From NCBI RefSeq assembly GCF_014138265.1, contig NZ_JACGXL010000005.1, positions 310,001 to 374,000 of the forward strand: a stretch of 64,000 nt of DNA, in the 5' to 3' direction. A program made the position numbers and the translations under genes. Numbering within the stretch: position 1 is the first letter of the stretch; every line of letters starts with the position of its first letter. The stretch comes from Dokdonella fugitiva. GTDB lineage: Bacteria; Pseudomonadota; Gammaproteobacteria; Xanthomonadales; Rhodanobacteraceae. Shown here piece by piece: positions 53,461-62,563 of this stretch. The notes under the pieces were generated by a model. That model made no database searches. It saw only the letters and a list, made by a program, of their open reading frames with translations, and was not told where the DNA came from.

Positions 53461-54927
53461 GTGTCCGAACTGGAAGGTGGCGCGCGCGAGGCGATGTCGA
53501 AGGTGGACACCGCCTGGTTGCGCATGGAGCGGCCGACCAACCGCATGATGATCACCGGCGTGCTCATGTTCGCCGGCCCGCTCGATCCCGCGCGGATCAA
53601 GGCGCTGCTCGCCGAGCGCTTCCTCGCGTTCCGCCGCTTCCGCCAGAAGGCGGTGGTCGGCGTCAACGGCGCCTGGTGGGAAACCGACGGCGACTTCGAC
53701 ATCGACTGGCACGTGCGCGTCGCGGCGTTGCCGGGTGCCGCGGACAAGGCCGAACTCGAGGCGTTCGTGAGCGATCTCGCGTCCTCGCCGCTCGACATGT
53801 CCAAACCACTCTGGCAGTTCCACGTCATCGAGGGCTACCGCGGTGGCGGCGTGCTCATCGCGCGCATCCACCATTGCTACGCGGACGGCCTCGCGCTCGT
53901 GCAGGTGCTGCTGTCGCTCACCGACACCGCGCCGCAGGCGCAGGCGCAGGCGGAACTCGCGAAGACCTGGCTCAAGCGCGATCGCGGCAGCGTGCTCGAA
54001 CGCCTGCTCGAGCCGATGCAGGGCGGACTGCACAAGGTGGTAGCGCTCGGCGAGAAGACCTGGGCCAGGCTCGCGCAGATGATGGCCGACCCGGCGGTCG
54101 CCGCCGAGTTCGCGCACGAAGGCAGCGAGATCACGCGCGAGCTCGCGATCGCGCTCACGCTCTCGGACGATCCCGTCACCTCGCTCAAGGGGCGGCTCGG
54201 CGTCGCCAAGCGCGTCGCCTGGGCCGAGCCGTTGCCTCTCGAGGAAGTGAAGACGCTAGGCAAGGCGCTCGGCTGCACGGTCAACGACGTGCTGCTCGCG
54301 TGCGCGGCAGGTGCGCTGCGCGGTTACCTGCGCGACCAGGGCGACGACGTCGACGGCCTGACGATCCGTGCGACCGTGCCGGTGAACCTGCGTCCGCTCG
54401 AGCACGCGAAGAAGCTCGGCAACCATTTCGGCCTCGTGTTCCTCGACCTGCCGATCGGCGAACCGAATCCGCTGCGTCGGCTCGAGCGCGTGGCCGCGTG
54501 CATGCGCGACCTCAAGGGGCGGCGCCAGGCGGTCGTCGCGTTCGGCCTGCTCGCCGCGCTCGGCATGGCGCCGGCGGCGCTGCAGGGACCGGCGCTCGAG
54601 CTGTTCAGCCGCAAGGCGACCGCGGTCGCGACCAACGTGCCTGGCCCGCAGCAGCCGCTGTTCATGGCCGGCGTCGAAGTGCGCGAACTCATGTTCTGGG
54701 TGCCGCAGACCGGCTCGATCGGCCTCGGCCTGTCGATCCTCAGCTACAACGGCCGCGTGCATTTCGGCGTGATCGGCGACGGCAAGCGCGTGAAGGACCC
54801 CGACGCGATCGTGCAACGCTTCGACGAGGAGTTCGAGAAGCTCATGCTGATCGCGCTGATGGAGGATTGGAGCGAGGACTTCGGCGCGCTCGACGCGGCG
54901 GCGACGCTCGTCAAGTACGGTGGATAG
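53461..54927 (+). CDS. WS/DGAT family wax ester synthase/acyl-CoA:diacylglycerol acyltransferase
   Basis: A 488-residue acyltransferase making storage wax esters or triacylglycerols from acyl-CoA. The catalytic motif HHxxxDG is His137-His138-Cys-Tyr-Ala-Asp142-Gly143. The second family motif appears as VNDVLLACAAGALRGYL, and VPVNLRPLEHAKKLGNHFGL and ATNVPGPQQPLFMAGVEV are typical of the C-terminal half. The GTG at 53461 is the chosen start because GGGGGAGG lies seven bases before it; the ATG at 53494 is possible. No other lipid storage genes are nearby. Confidence 0.93.
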   Translation: MSELEGGAREAMSKVDTAWLRMERPTNRMMITGVLMFAGPLDPARIKALLAERFLAFRRFRQKAVVGVNGAWWETDGDFDIDWHVRVAALPGAADKAELEAFVSDLASSPLDMSKPLWQFHVIEGYRGGGVLIARIHHCYADGLALVQVLLSLTDTAPQAQAQAELAKTWLKRDRGSVLERLLEPMQGGLHKVVALGEKTWARLAQMMADPAVAAEFAHEGSEITRELAIALTLSDDPVTSLKGRLGVAKRVAWAEPLPLEEVKTLGKALGCTVNDVLLACAAGALRGYLRDQGDDVDGLTIRATVPVNLRPLEHAKKLGNHFGLVFLDLPIGEPNPLRRLERVAACMRDLKGRRQAVVAFGLLAALGMAPAALQGPALELFSRKATAVATNVPGPQQPLFMAGVEVRELMFWVPQTGSIGLGLSILSYNGRVHFGVIGDGKRVKDPDAIVQRFDEEFEKLMLIALMEDWSEDFGALDAAATLVKYGG

Positions 54928-55127
54928 CGTCGGCGCCGGCCGCGGCACGCGGCGAGGCCGATCGGCCACGCCATGTAGCCGAGCAGGAGTGCGCAGCCAG
55001 CCGGTGGCGCAGCCGGTATCTGCGCTTGTTCCGCTTGCAGCCACGCGCTCGGCGCGACGTAGGCGATGAAGGCCGCGAGGCCGAGCAGCGGCGCGAACGC
55101 GACTGCGCGCCGCCATCGCCTCGCCAT
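54744..55127 (-). CDS. Doubtful small membrane protein
   Basis: A 127-codon frame whose first 65 residues look protein-like: a basic start, then two hydrophobic helices (AFAPLLGLAAFIAYVA and CALLLGYMAWPIGLAAC). The rest runs antisense to the acyltransferase 3' end and is Ser-rich, as expected of a shadow. A one-base shift near 54945 would give a TGA soon after the second helix, so a 70-residue protein with a sequencing error or decay is possible. I know no homologue. Confidence 0.25.
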   Translation of the reverse strand: MARRWRRAVAFAPLLGLAAFIAYVAPSAWLQAEQAQIPAAPPAGCALLLGYMAWPIGLAACRGRRRRYPPYLTSVAAASSAPKSSLQSSISAISMSFSNSSSKRCTIASGSFTRLPSPITPKCTRPL

Positions 55128-55323
55128 GCGCCACCGGCCTGGACATGCGATCCCGCCCGTGGGTCCGTTGGGTGCCATCCGCGACTCCGGTGCCGCGCTC
55201 AAAACGGCGGCTTTCCCGACATGTCGAAGCAGAGGCGTCGATTTCGACAGAACCGGCGCCTGCATCGCCGGGGTTCCGGTGGTTCCGATTGACGCGGCGC
55301 AACGCCGTGACACAATCGCCCGG

Positions 55324-55350
55324 ACGGCGGCCGGGTCCGCCGTTTTCTTT
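55324..55350 (+). terminator. Intrinsic terminator or attenuator just upstream of the 55366 gene
   Basis: ACGGCGG (55324-55330) and CCGCCGT (55337-55343) flank a CCGGGT loop, followed by TTTCTTT (55344-55350). It lies only 16 bp before the start codon of a small lipoprotein gene and 400 bp after the acyltransferase. It could be a read-through terminator or part of a leader that controls the lipoprotein. Confidence 0.65.
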
Positions 55351-55365
55351 ACCAGGGGAATATCG

Positions 55366-55686
55366 ATGTCGAAGCCGTACTGGGTGTGCGCACTGGCGCT
55401 CGCGATGACCGCGTGCTCGTCGGGTTCGGACAAGAATGCAGCGACTGCCGAAGACCTCGAGCACGCCGATCGCGTCGCGAAGGAAGCCGAGGCGCAGCTG
55501 CAGAAGAACGAAGCCGAACTCAAGAAGAGCATGCGCGAAATGCTCGCTGCGGTCGGCAAGTCGTGCGACCGCGTCAAGGAATTCGAGCAGGAGTCCGACA
55601 CGCGCCTGAAGATCACCTGCAGCTACAACGGCGACGTCATCCACTACGTGGTCGACAAGTCGAGCAACACCATCGAGGAACGTTAG
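55366..55686 (+). CDS. Small coiled-coil lipoprotein of unknown function
   Basis: A 106-residue predicted lipoprotein with Cys17 in LAMTACSSGSDK. A charged helix (about 28-58: EHADRVAKEAEAQLQKNEAE) is likely to form a coiled coil, and a C-terminal domain contains two Cys (GKSCDRV and KITCSYNG) that may form a disulfide. AGGGGAA precedes the ATG. The promoter must lie upstream of or inside the hairpin at 55324-55350. No known family is evident. Confidence 0.7.
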   Translation: MSKPYWVCALALAMTACSSGSDKNAATAEDLEHADRVAKEAEAQLQKNEAELKKSMREMLAAVGKSCDRVKEFEQESDTRLKITCSYNGDVIHYVVDKSSNTIEER

Positions 55687-55850
55687 GCGCGCCGCGCTGC
55701 CGTGACGACGGCGACCTGCTGCGCGAACCCGCGTGGCCGGTGCCCGCGCAGCAGTGCCAGCGGACGGTCAGAATTGCGACCGGCGTCGGACACGCGCATG
55801 CGCCAGGCTGCCGTGCACGTGGAATGGCGCGCGTCGTTCGGGGATTTTTC

Positions 55851-57476
55851 ATGGGGTTGATGGGAATCGTGGCGTCGGTCGTCGCGCTGGCTTCGATCGA
55901 GGCTGTTGCCGTCGAGACGCCGGGTGTGCCGATCGCATTCAAACCTGCCGCCGTCGTCGACGCGCAGGGGCGCATCGACGTGTGGGCGTTGCGGCGCGAC
56001 GTCGCCGAGGTGGAGGCGCACCTCGCGAGCGACGACACCGACCATTGCTGGCCCGAGGGCGACGAAGGCGAGGAGCCGAGCGCGGCCGAGGCGGCGCGCG
56101 CGGAAGCGGCCTCGCGCGCGTGCGTCGCGGCGACCGCGCAGGCGTACGCCGACTATGCGCGTTATCGCGACGCGCTCAATGCGGCCTGGCTCGCGCCGCT
56201 GCGCACGGCGATCGAGCACGGCGACGCGGTTGCCGAAGTGATCCTGCGCCAGTGCAGCACGACGCCCGTACTCGATCGCCGCGGCATCGAATCGACCTGC
56301 GACGACGACGAGGCGCGCCAGGCGATCGCGCGCACGCGCCTCGGCAGGATCGGCTTCGTCCCGGCGATGGACCCGCAGCGCGACATCGTCAACTGGCAGC
56401 GACAACCGGACGGCAAGCGCGCGCTGCGCGAGAACCAGCAACGCGTGCTCGAGGCGTTGCGCCACGGCGCGATGGCCTTCGACTTCATCGACATCGACGC
56501 CGGCGGCAACGTCGCACGCGACGCGGACGAGTTCGACGCGTTCCGCCGCTGGGCGGTCATCGAAGCGGTGATGCAGGATGCGCCGCGCGCGTTCACGATC
56601 CTGCCGCATACGAACAGTGCAGGCTGGAAGACCGCGGCGTTCGCCGAGTTGCACCTCAATCGGACGTCGCTCACGCCGGGCTTCCTCGCCTGGGGACCCG
56701 AGCTCTACTACGGCGGGTCGCCGAGTCCGTGGAGCGGGATCGACTACTGGCGTTCGGGTCCGAAGATCGTCTTCTACGGCGACGCCCAGGTCGCCGCGGC
56801 GGGGCCGGACGTAGCCGCGTTCCGCCGCGAACGTGCCGACACGCTCGCGGCTGCCGAAGCCGGCGTCGACCGCTACCTGCAGCAGGATCCGCGCTGGGCG
56901 GTATTCCTGCTGCATCGCGTGGGGCACCACGAATGGGTGCCCGACGGCATGCGCAGCGACACCGGTCGCCTCGATGCGAGCTGGGACGGCGAGTGGGAAC
57001 TCAAGCGCGAGGCGACGAACTGGCTCGGGCCGATGCACGAGGCGCGCGGCCATGCGCGCATCCGCCGTGACGCCGACGGCAACGCGCGAATCGACGTCCA
57101 CGCCGAACAGGCGGCCGAGCCGGTGCGCGACGTCGAGGACTGTGCCCTGCGCTACAGCGGAGGCCTCACCTATTTCCCGCAGGTGACGGCCGCCGGGCAG
57201 AGTCCGCAGCTGACCACGCTCGGCTACTTCTACGACGGCGGCGGCACCAAGCCGGGCAGTTTCGGCGCAGACGGTGCCAACGCCGCGGCGGTCGCGCCAT
57301 TCGATCCGCGCAAGCGCTATCGCCAGGTGCTCATGCAGTGCGCGAATGCGGAAGCGGCCGACAACGATCGCGTGCGCTTCCTGCTGCTCGCCGGCGACGT
57401 GCTCGTCGAGTTCGCGGTCGCGACGCCGTTCTCGGGCAAGGATCTGCACGTGCGCCACTACGAGCGCACGCGCTGA
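55851..57476 (+). CDS. hypothetical secreted protein
   Basis: A 541-residue exported protein I do not recognise. The signal peptide is about residues 1-22 (GIVASVVALASIEAVA). The body is mixed, with many Asp/Arg, a six-Cys content including DHCWPEGDEGEE, LRQCSTTPVL, STCDDDEA and EDCALRYSGG, and a Tyr/Trp-rich region GPELYYGGSPSPWSGIDYW. The ATG at 55851 is preferred because GGGG lies eight bases upstream and the signal peptide begins there; an ATG at 55824 has no ribosome site. Confidence 0.7.
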   Translation: MGLMGIVASVVALASIEAVAVETPGVPIAFKPAAVVDAQGRIDVWALRRDVAEVEAHLASDDTDHCWPEGDEGEEPSAAEAARAEAASRACVAATAQAYADYARYRDALNAAWLAPLRTAIEHGDAVAEVILRQCSTTPVLDRRGIESTCDDDEARQAIARTRLGRIGFVPAMDPQRDIVNWQRQPDGKRALRENQQRVLEALRHGAMAFDFIDIDAGGNVARDADEFDAFRRWAVIEAVMQDAPRAFTILPHTNSAGWKTAAFAELHLNRTSLTPGFLAWGPELYYGGSPSPWSGIDYWRSGPKIVFYGDAQVAAAGPDVAAFRRERADTLAAAEAGVDRYLQQDPRWAVFLLHRVGHHEWVPDGMRSDTGRLDASWDGEWELKREATNWLGPMHEARGHARIRRDADGNARIDVHAEQAAEPVRDVEDCALRYSGGLTYFPQVTAAGQSPQLTTLGYFYDGGGTKPGSFGADGANAAAVAPFDPRKRYRQVLMQCANAEAADNDRVRFLLLAGDVLVEFAVATPFSGKDLHVRHYERTR

Positions 57477-57503
57477 TCCACGCGTGGCGATGCGCGTGCA
57501 GCG

Positions 57504-59234
57504 TCAGAGCACCGACGCGGTCAAGGCGACGTCAGCGTCCTTCCAGGCCGCCTTCAGGCGCTGCCCGGTCGCGGCTGCATCGCGCGTGCGGCGCTGTGCC
57601 TTCTGTGCGGCGGCGAGCCCGTGCAGCGCCCAGCCGTTGTCGGGATGCTGGCGCAGGTCCTCGCGGTAGACCGCCTCGGCCTCGGCCGCCTTGCCGGCCT
57701 TCAGCAATTCGGCGCCGAGCAGGTGGCGCACCGGCACGAACCAGTCGGCCGGTTCGTTGTAGGCGAGGCGATCTTCCTTCGCGGCCGCGTCGCGCAGCAG
57801 CGCGATCGCCTCGTCGCGCTGGCCGCGCGCGAGGGCGATGCGCGCGCCGGCGACCTGCGAGGCGACCGCGACGAGATCGCCGGCGCGGTTGAGCCCCGCC
57901 GGCGCGTCCTTGGGCAGGCTCGTCGCGATCGCGTCGAGCGCGGCCTTTTCACGCGCCGCATCGTCGGGCTTGCCGGTCGCCGCGTACGCACTCGCGCGCA
58001 CGTAGTGCCACGCCGCGCGCATCGCAGGCAGGTCGGCAGCAGGTTCGGGTTCGGCGAGGAGGTCGGACCAGCGCGCGAAGCGCTCCATCGCGAACCACGG
58101 CTGCGCCGCGTACCAGTCCAGCCCCGCGCCCATGTGCAGCATCATGTCCGACAGGTGCGTGCGCATCGTGCGCGTGGCCTGCAGCGATTCGGCCGAGCGG
58201 CCCTGCATCGCAGCCGCGTAACCGAGGAACTGGTAGTTGTGCGCGAGGTACATGCCGTAGTACGTCCATTCCGCCGGCTTCGCGCGGTCCATGTAGGCGA
58301 GGTCGACGCGCACGCCTTCGCGGTTCGCCGCCGCCGATTCCGCGTAGCGGCCGACGCGCTGGAAGATGTGCGACGGCATGTGCACGATGTGGCCGGCGCC
58401 GGGTTCGAGTGCGGGCAGACGCTCGGCAGCGGCGAGCGCTTTCTCCGGATGCGGCGAGGCCTCGACCGCGTGGATGTAGTAGTGGTTCGCGCCAGGGTGC
58501 TGCGGGTTGCGCGCGAGCACGCGCTCGAGCGTCGCGACGATCTCGTCGGTGCCCGGCGCGGCGACGCCGTCGTTGCTCCAGAGCTTCCACGGATTCGCGG
58601 TCATCAGCGCTTCGGCGAAGAACACCTGCACGTCGTCGTCGTTCGGAAAGCGTCGCGCGACCTCGCGCATCGCGTTCGCGTAGGCGACGTTGTACGGCTG
58701 CATCGCCTCGGGCGAGAGTGCGTCGGGACCTGCGTAGCGCGTCGCGAGTGCCGCCGCGAGCGCCTGTTCGACCGGCGCTGCGTTCGCGGCGTGCTGCTGC
58801 GCGGCCTGCACCGACTGCCACAGCGCCTTCCAGCGATCCGGCATCGCGGGCATGTTGTAGTTCGGCCCGAGTGCTTCACCCGCGCCCCACCAGCACATCG
58901 CGCACTGCGGATCGAGTTCGATCGCACGCGCGAACGAACGCGCGGCCTCGTCGTGGTTGAACGCGTAGATGAGGCGCAGCCCCTGGTCGAACCAGGCCTG
59001 TGCTTCGGGCACGCGCGTCGTGACCGGATGCGCGTACGTGCCGAGGTCGTCGAACAGGCGCGCACCTTGCGCCCACTGCGCGAGCGTCGGACCCGGCGAG
59101 GCGGGCGACGCGGGAGCGGGCGGCTGCGCCGTCGTCGAAACGTGCGACGAGGCCTGCGACGCGGGGGCATCGGGCCGCGCGCAAGCGGCCGTGGCGAGCG
59201 TGAGGACGACGGTCGTTGCAGCGATGCGGTTCAT
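57504..59234 (-). CDS. TPR-repeat lipoprotein
   Basis: A 576-residue predicted lipoprotein (Cys18 in LATAACARPD) with TPR-type helices throughout. Distinctive motifs are WFDQGLRLIYAFNHDEAARS, CAMCWWGAGEALGPNYNMP, HPGANHYYIHAVEASPHPEK and HIVHMPSHIFQRVGRYAESA. The His-rich YYIHAVE and HMPSHIF motifs are conserved in a family of unknown function annotated only as tetratricopeptide proteins. A metal-binding or enzymatic role is possible but unproven. It is convergent with the preceding secreted protein and divergent from the DapB-like gene. Confidence 0.82.
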   Translation of the reverse strand: MNRIAATTVVLTLATAACARPDAPASQASSHVSTTAQPPAPASPASPGPTLAQWAQGARLFDDLGTYAHPVTTRVPEAQAWFDQGLRLIYAFNHDEAARSFARAIELDPQCAMCWWGAGEALGPNYNMPAMPDRWKALWQSVQAAQQHAANAAPVEQALAAALATRYAGPDALSPEAMQPYNVAYANAMREVARRFPNDDDVQVFFAEALMTANPWKLWSNDGVAAPGTDEIVATLERVLARNPQHPGANHYYIHAVEASPHPEKALAAAERLPALEPGAGHIVHMPSHIFQRVGRYAESAAANREGVRVDLAYMDRAKPAEWTYYGMYLAHNYQFLGYAAAMQGRSAESLQATRTMRTHLSDMMLHMGAGLDWYAAQPWFAMERFARWSDLLAEPEPAADLPAMRAAWHYVRASAYAATGKPDDAAREKAALDAIATSLPKDAPAGLNRAGDLVAVASQVAGARIALARGQRDEAIALLRDAAAKEDRLAYNEPADWFVPVRHLLGAELLKAGKAAEAEAVYREDLRQHPDNGWALHGLAAAQKAQRRTRDAAATGQRLKAAWKDADVALTASVL

Positions 59235-59409
59235 GACCCCTCCAGCGTGGACGAGCTGGACACCCGTGCGGCGCCACGCGCCGTCTTCGCATTCTGCACA
59301 ATGACCCGCACGATGTGCGATCCCTTGCGCGCGCGCCGTTGCGGCGCGCGCGCAGGCACCGATAATCGCGCCCGGGATCCGGCCAATAGGGCCGAACGGG
59401 AGAGCTTCG

Positions 59410-60213
59410 ATGCGGATCAGGACATGCCTCGCGGGCGCGACCGGCTGGGCCGGCTCGGAGCTCGCGCGCGGGATCGCCGCCGCGTCCGACCTCGAACTGG
59501 TGGGCGGCGTGTCGCGCAGCGGTGCGGGACGGAGCCTCGGCGAGCGGATCGGTGATCCGCGCCTGGATGGCGTGCGCCTGCATGCGACCGCGGCCGAAGC
59601 GCTCGCCGCGGGTTGCGACGTGTTCGTCGAGTACACCGGGCCCGAGTCGGCGAAGGCGAACGTGCTCGCCGCGCTCGAACACGGTGCGCACGCCGTCGTC
59701 GGCACGTCGGGCCTCGCCGACGATGACTACGCGGAGATCGACGCGCTCGCGCGGGCGCGCAGCCTCGGCGTGCTCGCCTGCGGCAACTTCGCGCTGACCG
59801 CGGTGCTGCTGCAGAAATTCGCCGAGATCGCCGCGCGGCACCTGTCGCACTGGGAGATCATCGATTACGGCAGCGCGGGCAAGCGCGACGTGCCGAGTGG
59901 TACCGTGCGCGAGCTCGCCTTGCGCATGTCGCAGGTGAAGCCGCCGGAGCCGACCGTGGCGGCGGAACAGGCGATCGGCCCCGCCGCGACGCGCGGCGCG
60001 AGCCTCGCCGGCACGCAGGTGCATTCGTTGCGCCTGCCGGGCCAGGTGCTCGGCGTCGACGTCGTGTTCGGCATACCCGACCAGACGCTCGTGCTGCGCC
60101 ACCAGGCCGGCAGCAGCGCGAAACCGTACGTCGACGGCGCGCTGCTCGCGATCCGCCGCGTGTCCACCCTCGTCGGCGTGCATCGCGGACTCGATCGCGT
60201 GCTCGATGCATGA
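59410..60213 (+). CDS. DapB-like dihydrodipicolinate reductase family protein lacking the catalytic histidines
   Basis: A 267-residue NAD(P)-binding protein of the dihydrodipicolinate reductase family. It has LAGATGWAGSELARGI (7-22), VFVEYTGPESAKANV and GTSGLADDDY. The signature of true DapB is E-A-H-H-x-x-K-x-D-A-P-S-G-T; here residues 152-165 read DYGSAGKRDVPSGT, so both His are replaced by Gly154 and Ser155, while Lys158 and PSGT remain. It is therefore unlikely to be the lysine-pathway enzyme and may reduce another imine or oxo-acid. It stands alone; no dapA lysine-pathway gene is adjacent. Confidence 0.8.
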   Translation: MRIRTCLAGATGWAGSELARGIAAASDLELVGGVSRSGAGRSLGERIGDPRLDGVRLHATAAEALAAGCDVFVEYTGPESAKANVLAALEHGAHAVVGTSGLADDDYAEIDALARARSLGVLACGNFALTAVLLQKFAEIAARHLSHWEIIDYGSAGKRDVPSGTVRELALRMSQVKPPEPTVAAEQAIGPAATRGASLAGTQVHSLRLPGQVLGVDVVFGIPDQTLVLRHQAGSSAKPYVDGALLAIRRVSTLVGVHRGLDRVLDA

Positions 60214-60271
60214 CGCGCCCGCCACGAGGCGCGAAAAATATGCGAACATCTTCGTAGATGGCGGCATGCTT

Positions 60272-60293
60272 CGATGCGATGCGCGTCGCATCG
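60272..60293. promoter_or_regulatory. Palindrome in the leader of the 60331 gene
   Basis: CGATGCGA (60272-60279) and TCGCATCG (60286-60293) form an eight-base perfect inverted repeat with a TGCGCG loop, extended one base on each side. It lies 40 bp before the start of the lipoprotein gene, just past an AT-rich patch (GAAAAATATG at 60232). It could be an operator or an RNA hairpin. Confidence 0.3.
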
Positions 60294-60330
60294 AGGCGCG
60301 ACCGGATCAACGCATTTTCGCGGAGCTTCC

Positions 60331-60936
60331 ATGGGCAAGCCGTTGCGGATGTTGCTGTCGCTTTCGCTGGTGTCGTGCGCGGGTTGCGCAGGCGTGCGCC
60401 TCGCGCCGCTCGGCGAGCACGCACAGGTGGTGCTCGTCGGTGCGAACGCACCCGCGGACGCGGCCGAAGTGAACTACCTGCGCGTCTACCGCGACGTCCG
60501 CTGCAACGGCGCGCGCACGCGCGGGCTTTCGACCGGGACGGAGGACCCGAGCGACAAGTCGCTCGAGGTCGAAGGATCCCAGCGCGTGTTCCTGTTCGGC
60601 ACCTCGGAGCGCTGGGCCACGCGCGGCGCCGAGGGCGACCCCGGCGCGGTGGACCTGGTCGGCAACCGCTGCGAGTACCTCGTCAGTTTCATCACCGAAC
60701 CGGCCCATACCTATCGCGTCTCCGAGGATGCGGGCGAAGCGGGCTGCCGCATCTCGGTGGTCGACGAGCAGACGTCGCGGCCGCCGCCCGATCTCACGGA
60801 GCACGACTCGACCCTGTGCAACGAGCTCGGGCGCAAACGACAGCCCACGTCGGTCACGCCGCGACAGGCGGCGTGCCGGAAAGACGTGCCGCCCACTGCG
60901 GCCGACTACGTTCCCTCGCTCGCGCGTTGCACCTGA
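60331..60936 (+). CDS. Lipoprotein of unknown function
   Basis: A 201-residue predicted lipoprotein with a signal peptide ending LSLVSCAGCAG (Cys16 or Cys19). The mature part begins with a beta-like segment (HAQVVLVGANAPADAAEVNY) and holds several Cys (DVRCNGART, VGNRCEYLV, GCRISVVD, TLCNELG, AACRKD, LARCT) that may form disulfides. I recognise no family. GGAG lies six bases before the ATG. Confidence 0.68.
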   Translation: MGKPLRMLLSLSLVSCAGCAGVRLAPLGEHAQVVLVGANAPADAAEVNYLRVYRDVRCNGARTRGLSTGTEDPSDKSLEVEGSQRVFLFGTSERWATRGAEGDPGAVDLVGNRCEYLVSFITEPAHTYRVSEDAGEAGCRISVVDEQTSRPPPDLTEHDSTLCNELGRKRQPTSVTPRQAACRKDVPPTAADYVPSLARCT

Positions 60937-61070
60937 CGGCGGGCGCCGACGGGACACTGATGCGCCCGGGCGGGATCGCCCGCGGATTTGCGCTATCGTG
61001 CGCATACCGGCCGGCATGTGGCGGGCGCCACATCGCACGTCGCCGGTTTGCGAGTCGGAGGAGAGTAGCG

Positions 61071-61577
61071 ATGAACGCCTTCCTCAGGTGGCTGGCATGC
61101 GCGGGCGCGGGGCTCGCGCTGGTACAGGGGGTCGCATCCGCGACCGAAGACAAGGGCGAGGGCCGCGCCGAGAAGATGCTCAAGGCTCGCGGTGTCGCAC
61201 CGACGGCGGCGCAGATCGATGCGAACGCGACGCTCGAGGCGATCCTCGACCGCTCCGGCGCCGATGCGTGGTCGCACGACAAGGGCGCGCGCATCCAGGG
61301 TACGCTCGTGCAGGTCGAGGACGAAGCCGACGGCGACACCCACCTGGCGATCGCGCCCACGGGCGGCGAGACGAACACCGCACGCTGGATGATCGTCGAG
61401 GTGACCAAGGCGTCGCGCGCGCACGATCCGTCGCTCGCGTCGGCGAAGCTGAAGGCGCTGCGCGGCAAGCACGTCGCGGTCACGGGCTGGCTCTACTACG
61501 AGCCGGACGACGCCTCGGAGGACCCGCGCGGCACGCGCTGGGAGCTGCATCCGGCGACGCGGATCGAAGCGCTCTAG
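61071..61577 (+). CDS. Exported protein of unknown function
   Basis: A 168-residue protein with a signal peptide (about 1-24: LACAGAGLALVQGVASA). The mature domain includes AWSHDKGARIQGTLVQVEDE, RWMIVEVTKASRA and GKHVAVTGWLYYEPDD, then WELHPATRIE. The order of strands and the final phrase resemble small OB-fold-like proteins found beside nucleases or calcium-binding proteins, but that is only a similarity of pattern. A GGAGGAGAG sits right upstream of the ATG. Confidence 0.72.
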   Translation: MNAFLRWLACAGAGLALVQGVASATEDKGEGRAEKMLKARGVAPTAAQIDANATLEAILDRSGADAWSHDKGARIQGTLVQVEDEADGDTHLAIAPTGGETNTARWMIVEVTKASRAHDPSLASAKLKALRGKHVAVTGWLYYEPDDASEDPRGTRWELHPATRIEAL

Positions 61578-61687
61578 CGTGAGGTCGGCGCGGCGCGCGG
61601 TCGGCGCGCCCGGCGGGCGCGCCACGGGCATCATGCGCGCAATCGCGGCGGTTGCGGCCGCCGCGGTACCCCGCTAGCCTCGTTTCG

Positions 61688-62533
61688 ATGCAGGTTTCGA
61701 CGCTCCTCGAACGACCGTTGCTCGCGGTGCGCGACTATCGTTGCGAGGCCGGGCCGTCCGATCGCCCGTTCGTCGAGTGTTTCCGCGAGCATTCGATCTC
61801 GTACGTGCGGCGTGGAAGTTTCGGCTGCCGCGCGCGCGGCGAGCGGCACGAACTCGTGGCCGGTGCCTTCCTGATCGGCCACCCCGGCGACGAGTACCTC
61901 TGCACGCACGACCATCACGCGGGCGGCGACGAATGCCTGTCGTTCCACTTCGAGCCCGCGCTGATCGATCGCCTCGACGTTCGCGGCACGACCTGGCGAG
62001 CGGGAGCGATGCCGCCACTGCCCGAACTCGTCGTGCTCGGCGAACTCGCGCAGGCGGCCGCCGGCGGCGGCAGCGACGTCGGTCTCGACGAAATCGGCCT
62101 GCTGCTCGCACAGCGCCTGCTCGACCTGCACGCGGGCCGCGCGCGCCCGCGCGATGCGGCGAGCGCGAGCGATCGTCGCCGCGTGGTCGAGACCGCGCTG
62201 TGGATCGACGCGAACGCCGCCGAGCCGATCGACCTCGACGCCGCCGCGGCCGAAGCCGGCCTCAGTCCGTTCCACTTCCTGCGCACGTTCGGCCGCGTGC
62301 TCGGTGTCACGCCGCACCAGTACCTCGTGCGCGCGCGCCTGCGCCGCGCCGCGCGCCTGCTCGCCGATGACGCGCGGCCGGTCACCGACGTCGCCTACGA
62401 GGTCGGTTTCGGCGACGTGTCGAACTTCGTGCGCACGTTCGGGCGGGCCGCCGGCATGTCGCCGCGCGCGTTCAGGCGTACCGCGCGCGGCGACCGCAAG
62501 ATTCTCCAAGAACCGTCCGCCGCAGACGCCTAG
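61688..62533 (+). CDS. AraC-family transcriptional regulator
   Basis: A 281-residue regulator. The N-terminal ligand domain (about 1-130) includes [20 protein letters not shown] and [20 protein letters not shown]. The C-terminal double HTH (about 170-265) includes [20 protein letters not shown] and [20 protein letters not shown]. It starts a short operon with VOC and SRPBCC genes 30 and 2 bp apart, which may be its targets. Confidence 0.88.
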   Translation: MQVSTLLERPLLAVRDYRCEAGPSDRPFVECFREHSISYVRRGSFGCRARGERHELVAGAFLIGHPGDEYLCTHDHHAGGDECLSFHFEPALIDRLDVRGTTWRAGAMPPLPELVVLGELAQAAAGGGSDVGLDEIGLLLAQRLLDLHAGRARPRDAASASDRRRVVETALWIDANAAEPIDLDAAAAEAGLSPFHFLRTFGRVLGVTPHQYLVRARLRRAARLLADDARPVTDVAYEVGFGDVSNFVRTFGRAAGMSPRAFRRTARGDRKILQEPSAADA

Positions 62534-62563
62534 GCTGGTCTCTTCCAACGACGGGAGAGCAGC

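Noticed and set aside
52132..54117. Longer 661-residue form of the antiporter
   Set aside because: The extra N-terminal part is antisense to the acyltransferase and Arg/His-rich; the antiporter fold starts at 53319-53328.
49891..54927. A 1678-codon open frame on the plus strand, and a 1256-codon frame on the minus strand at 49658-53428
   Set aside because: Both are Arg/Ala-rich shadows caused by high GC. The CadC-like, antiporter and WS/DGAT genes explain the same bases with clear domains; only the last 488 codons of the plus frame are real.
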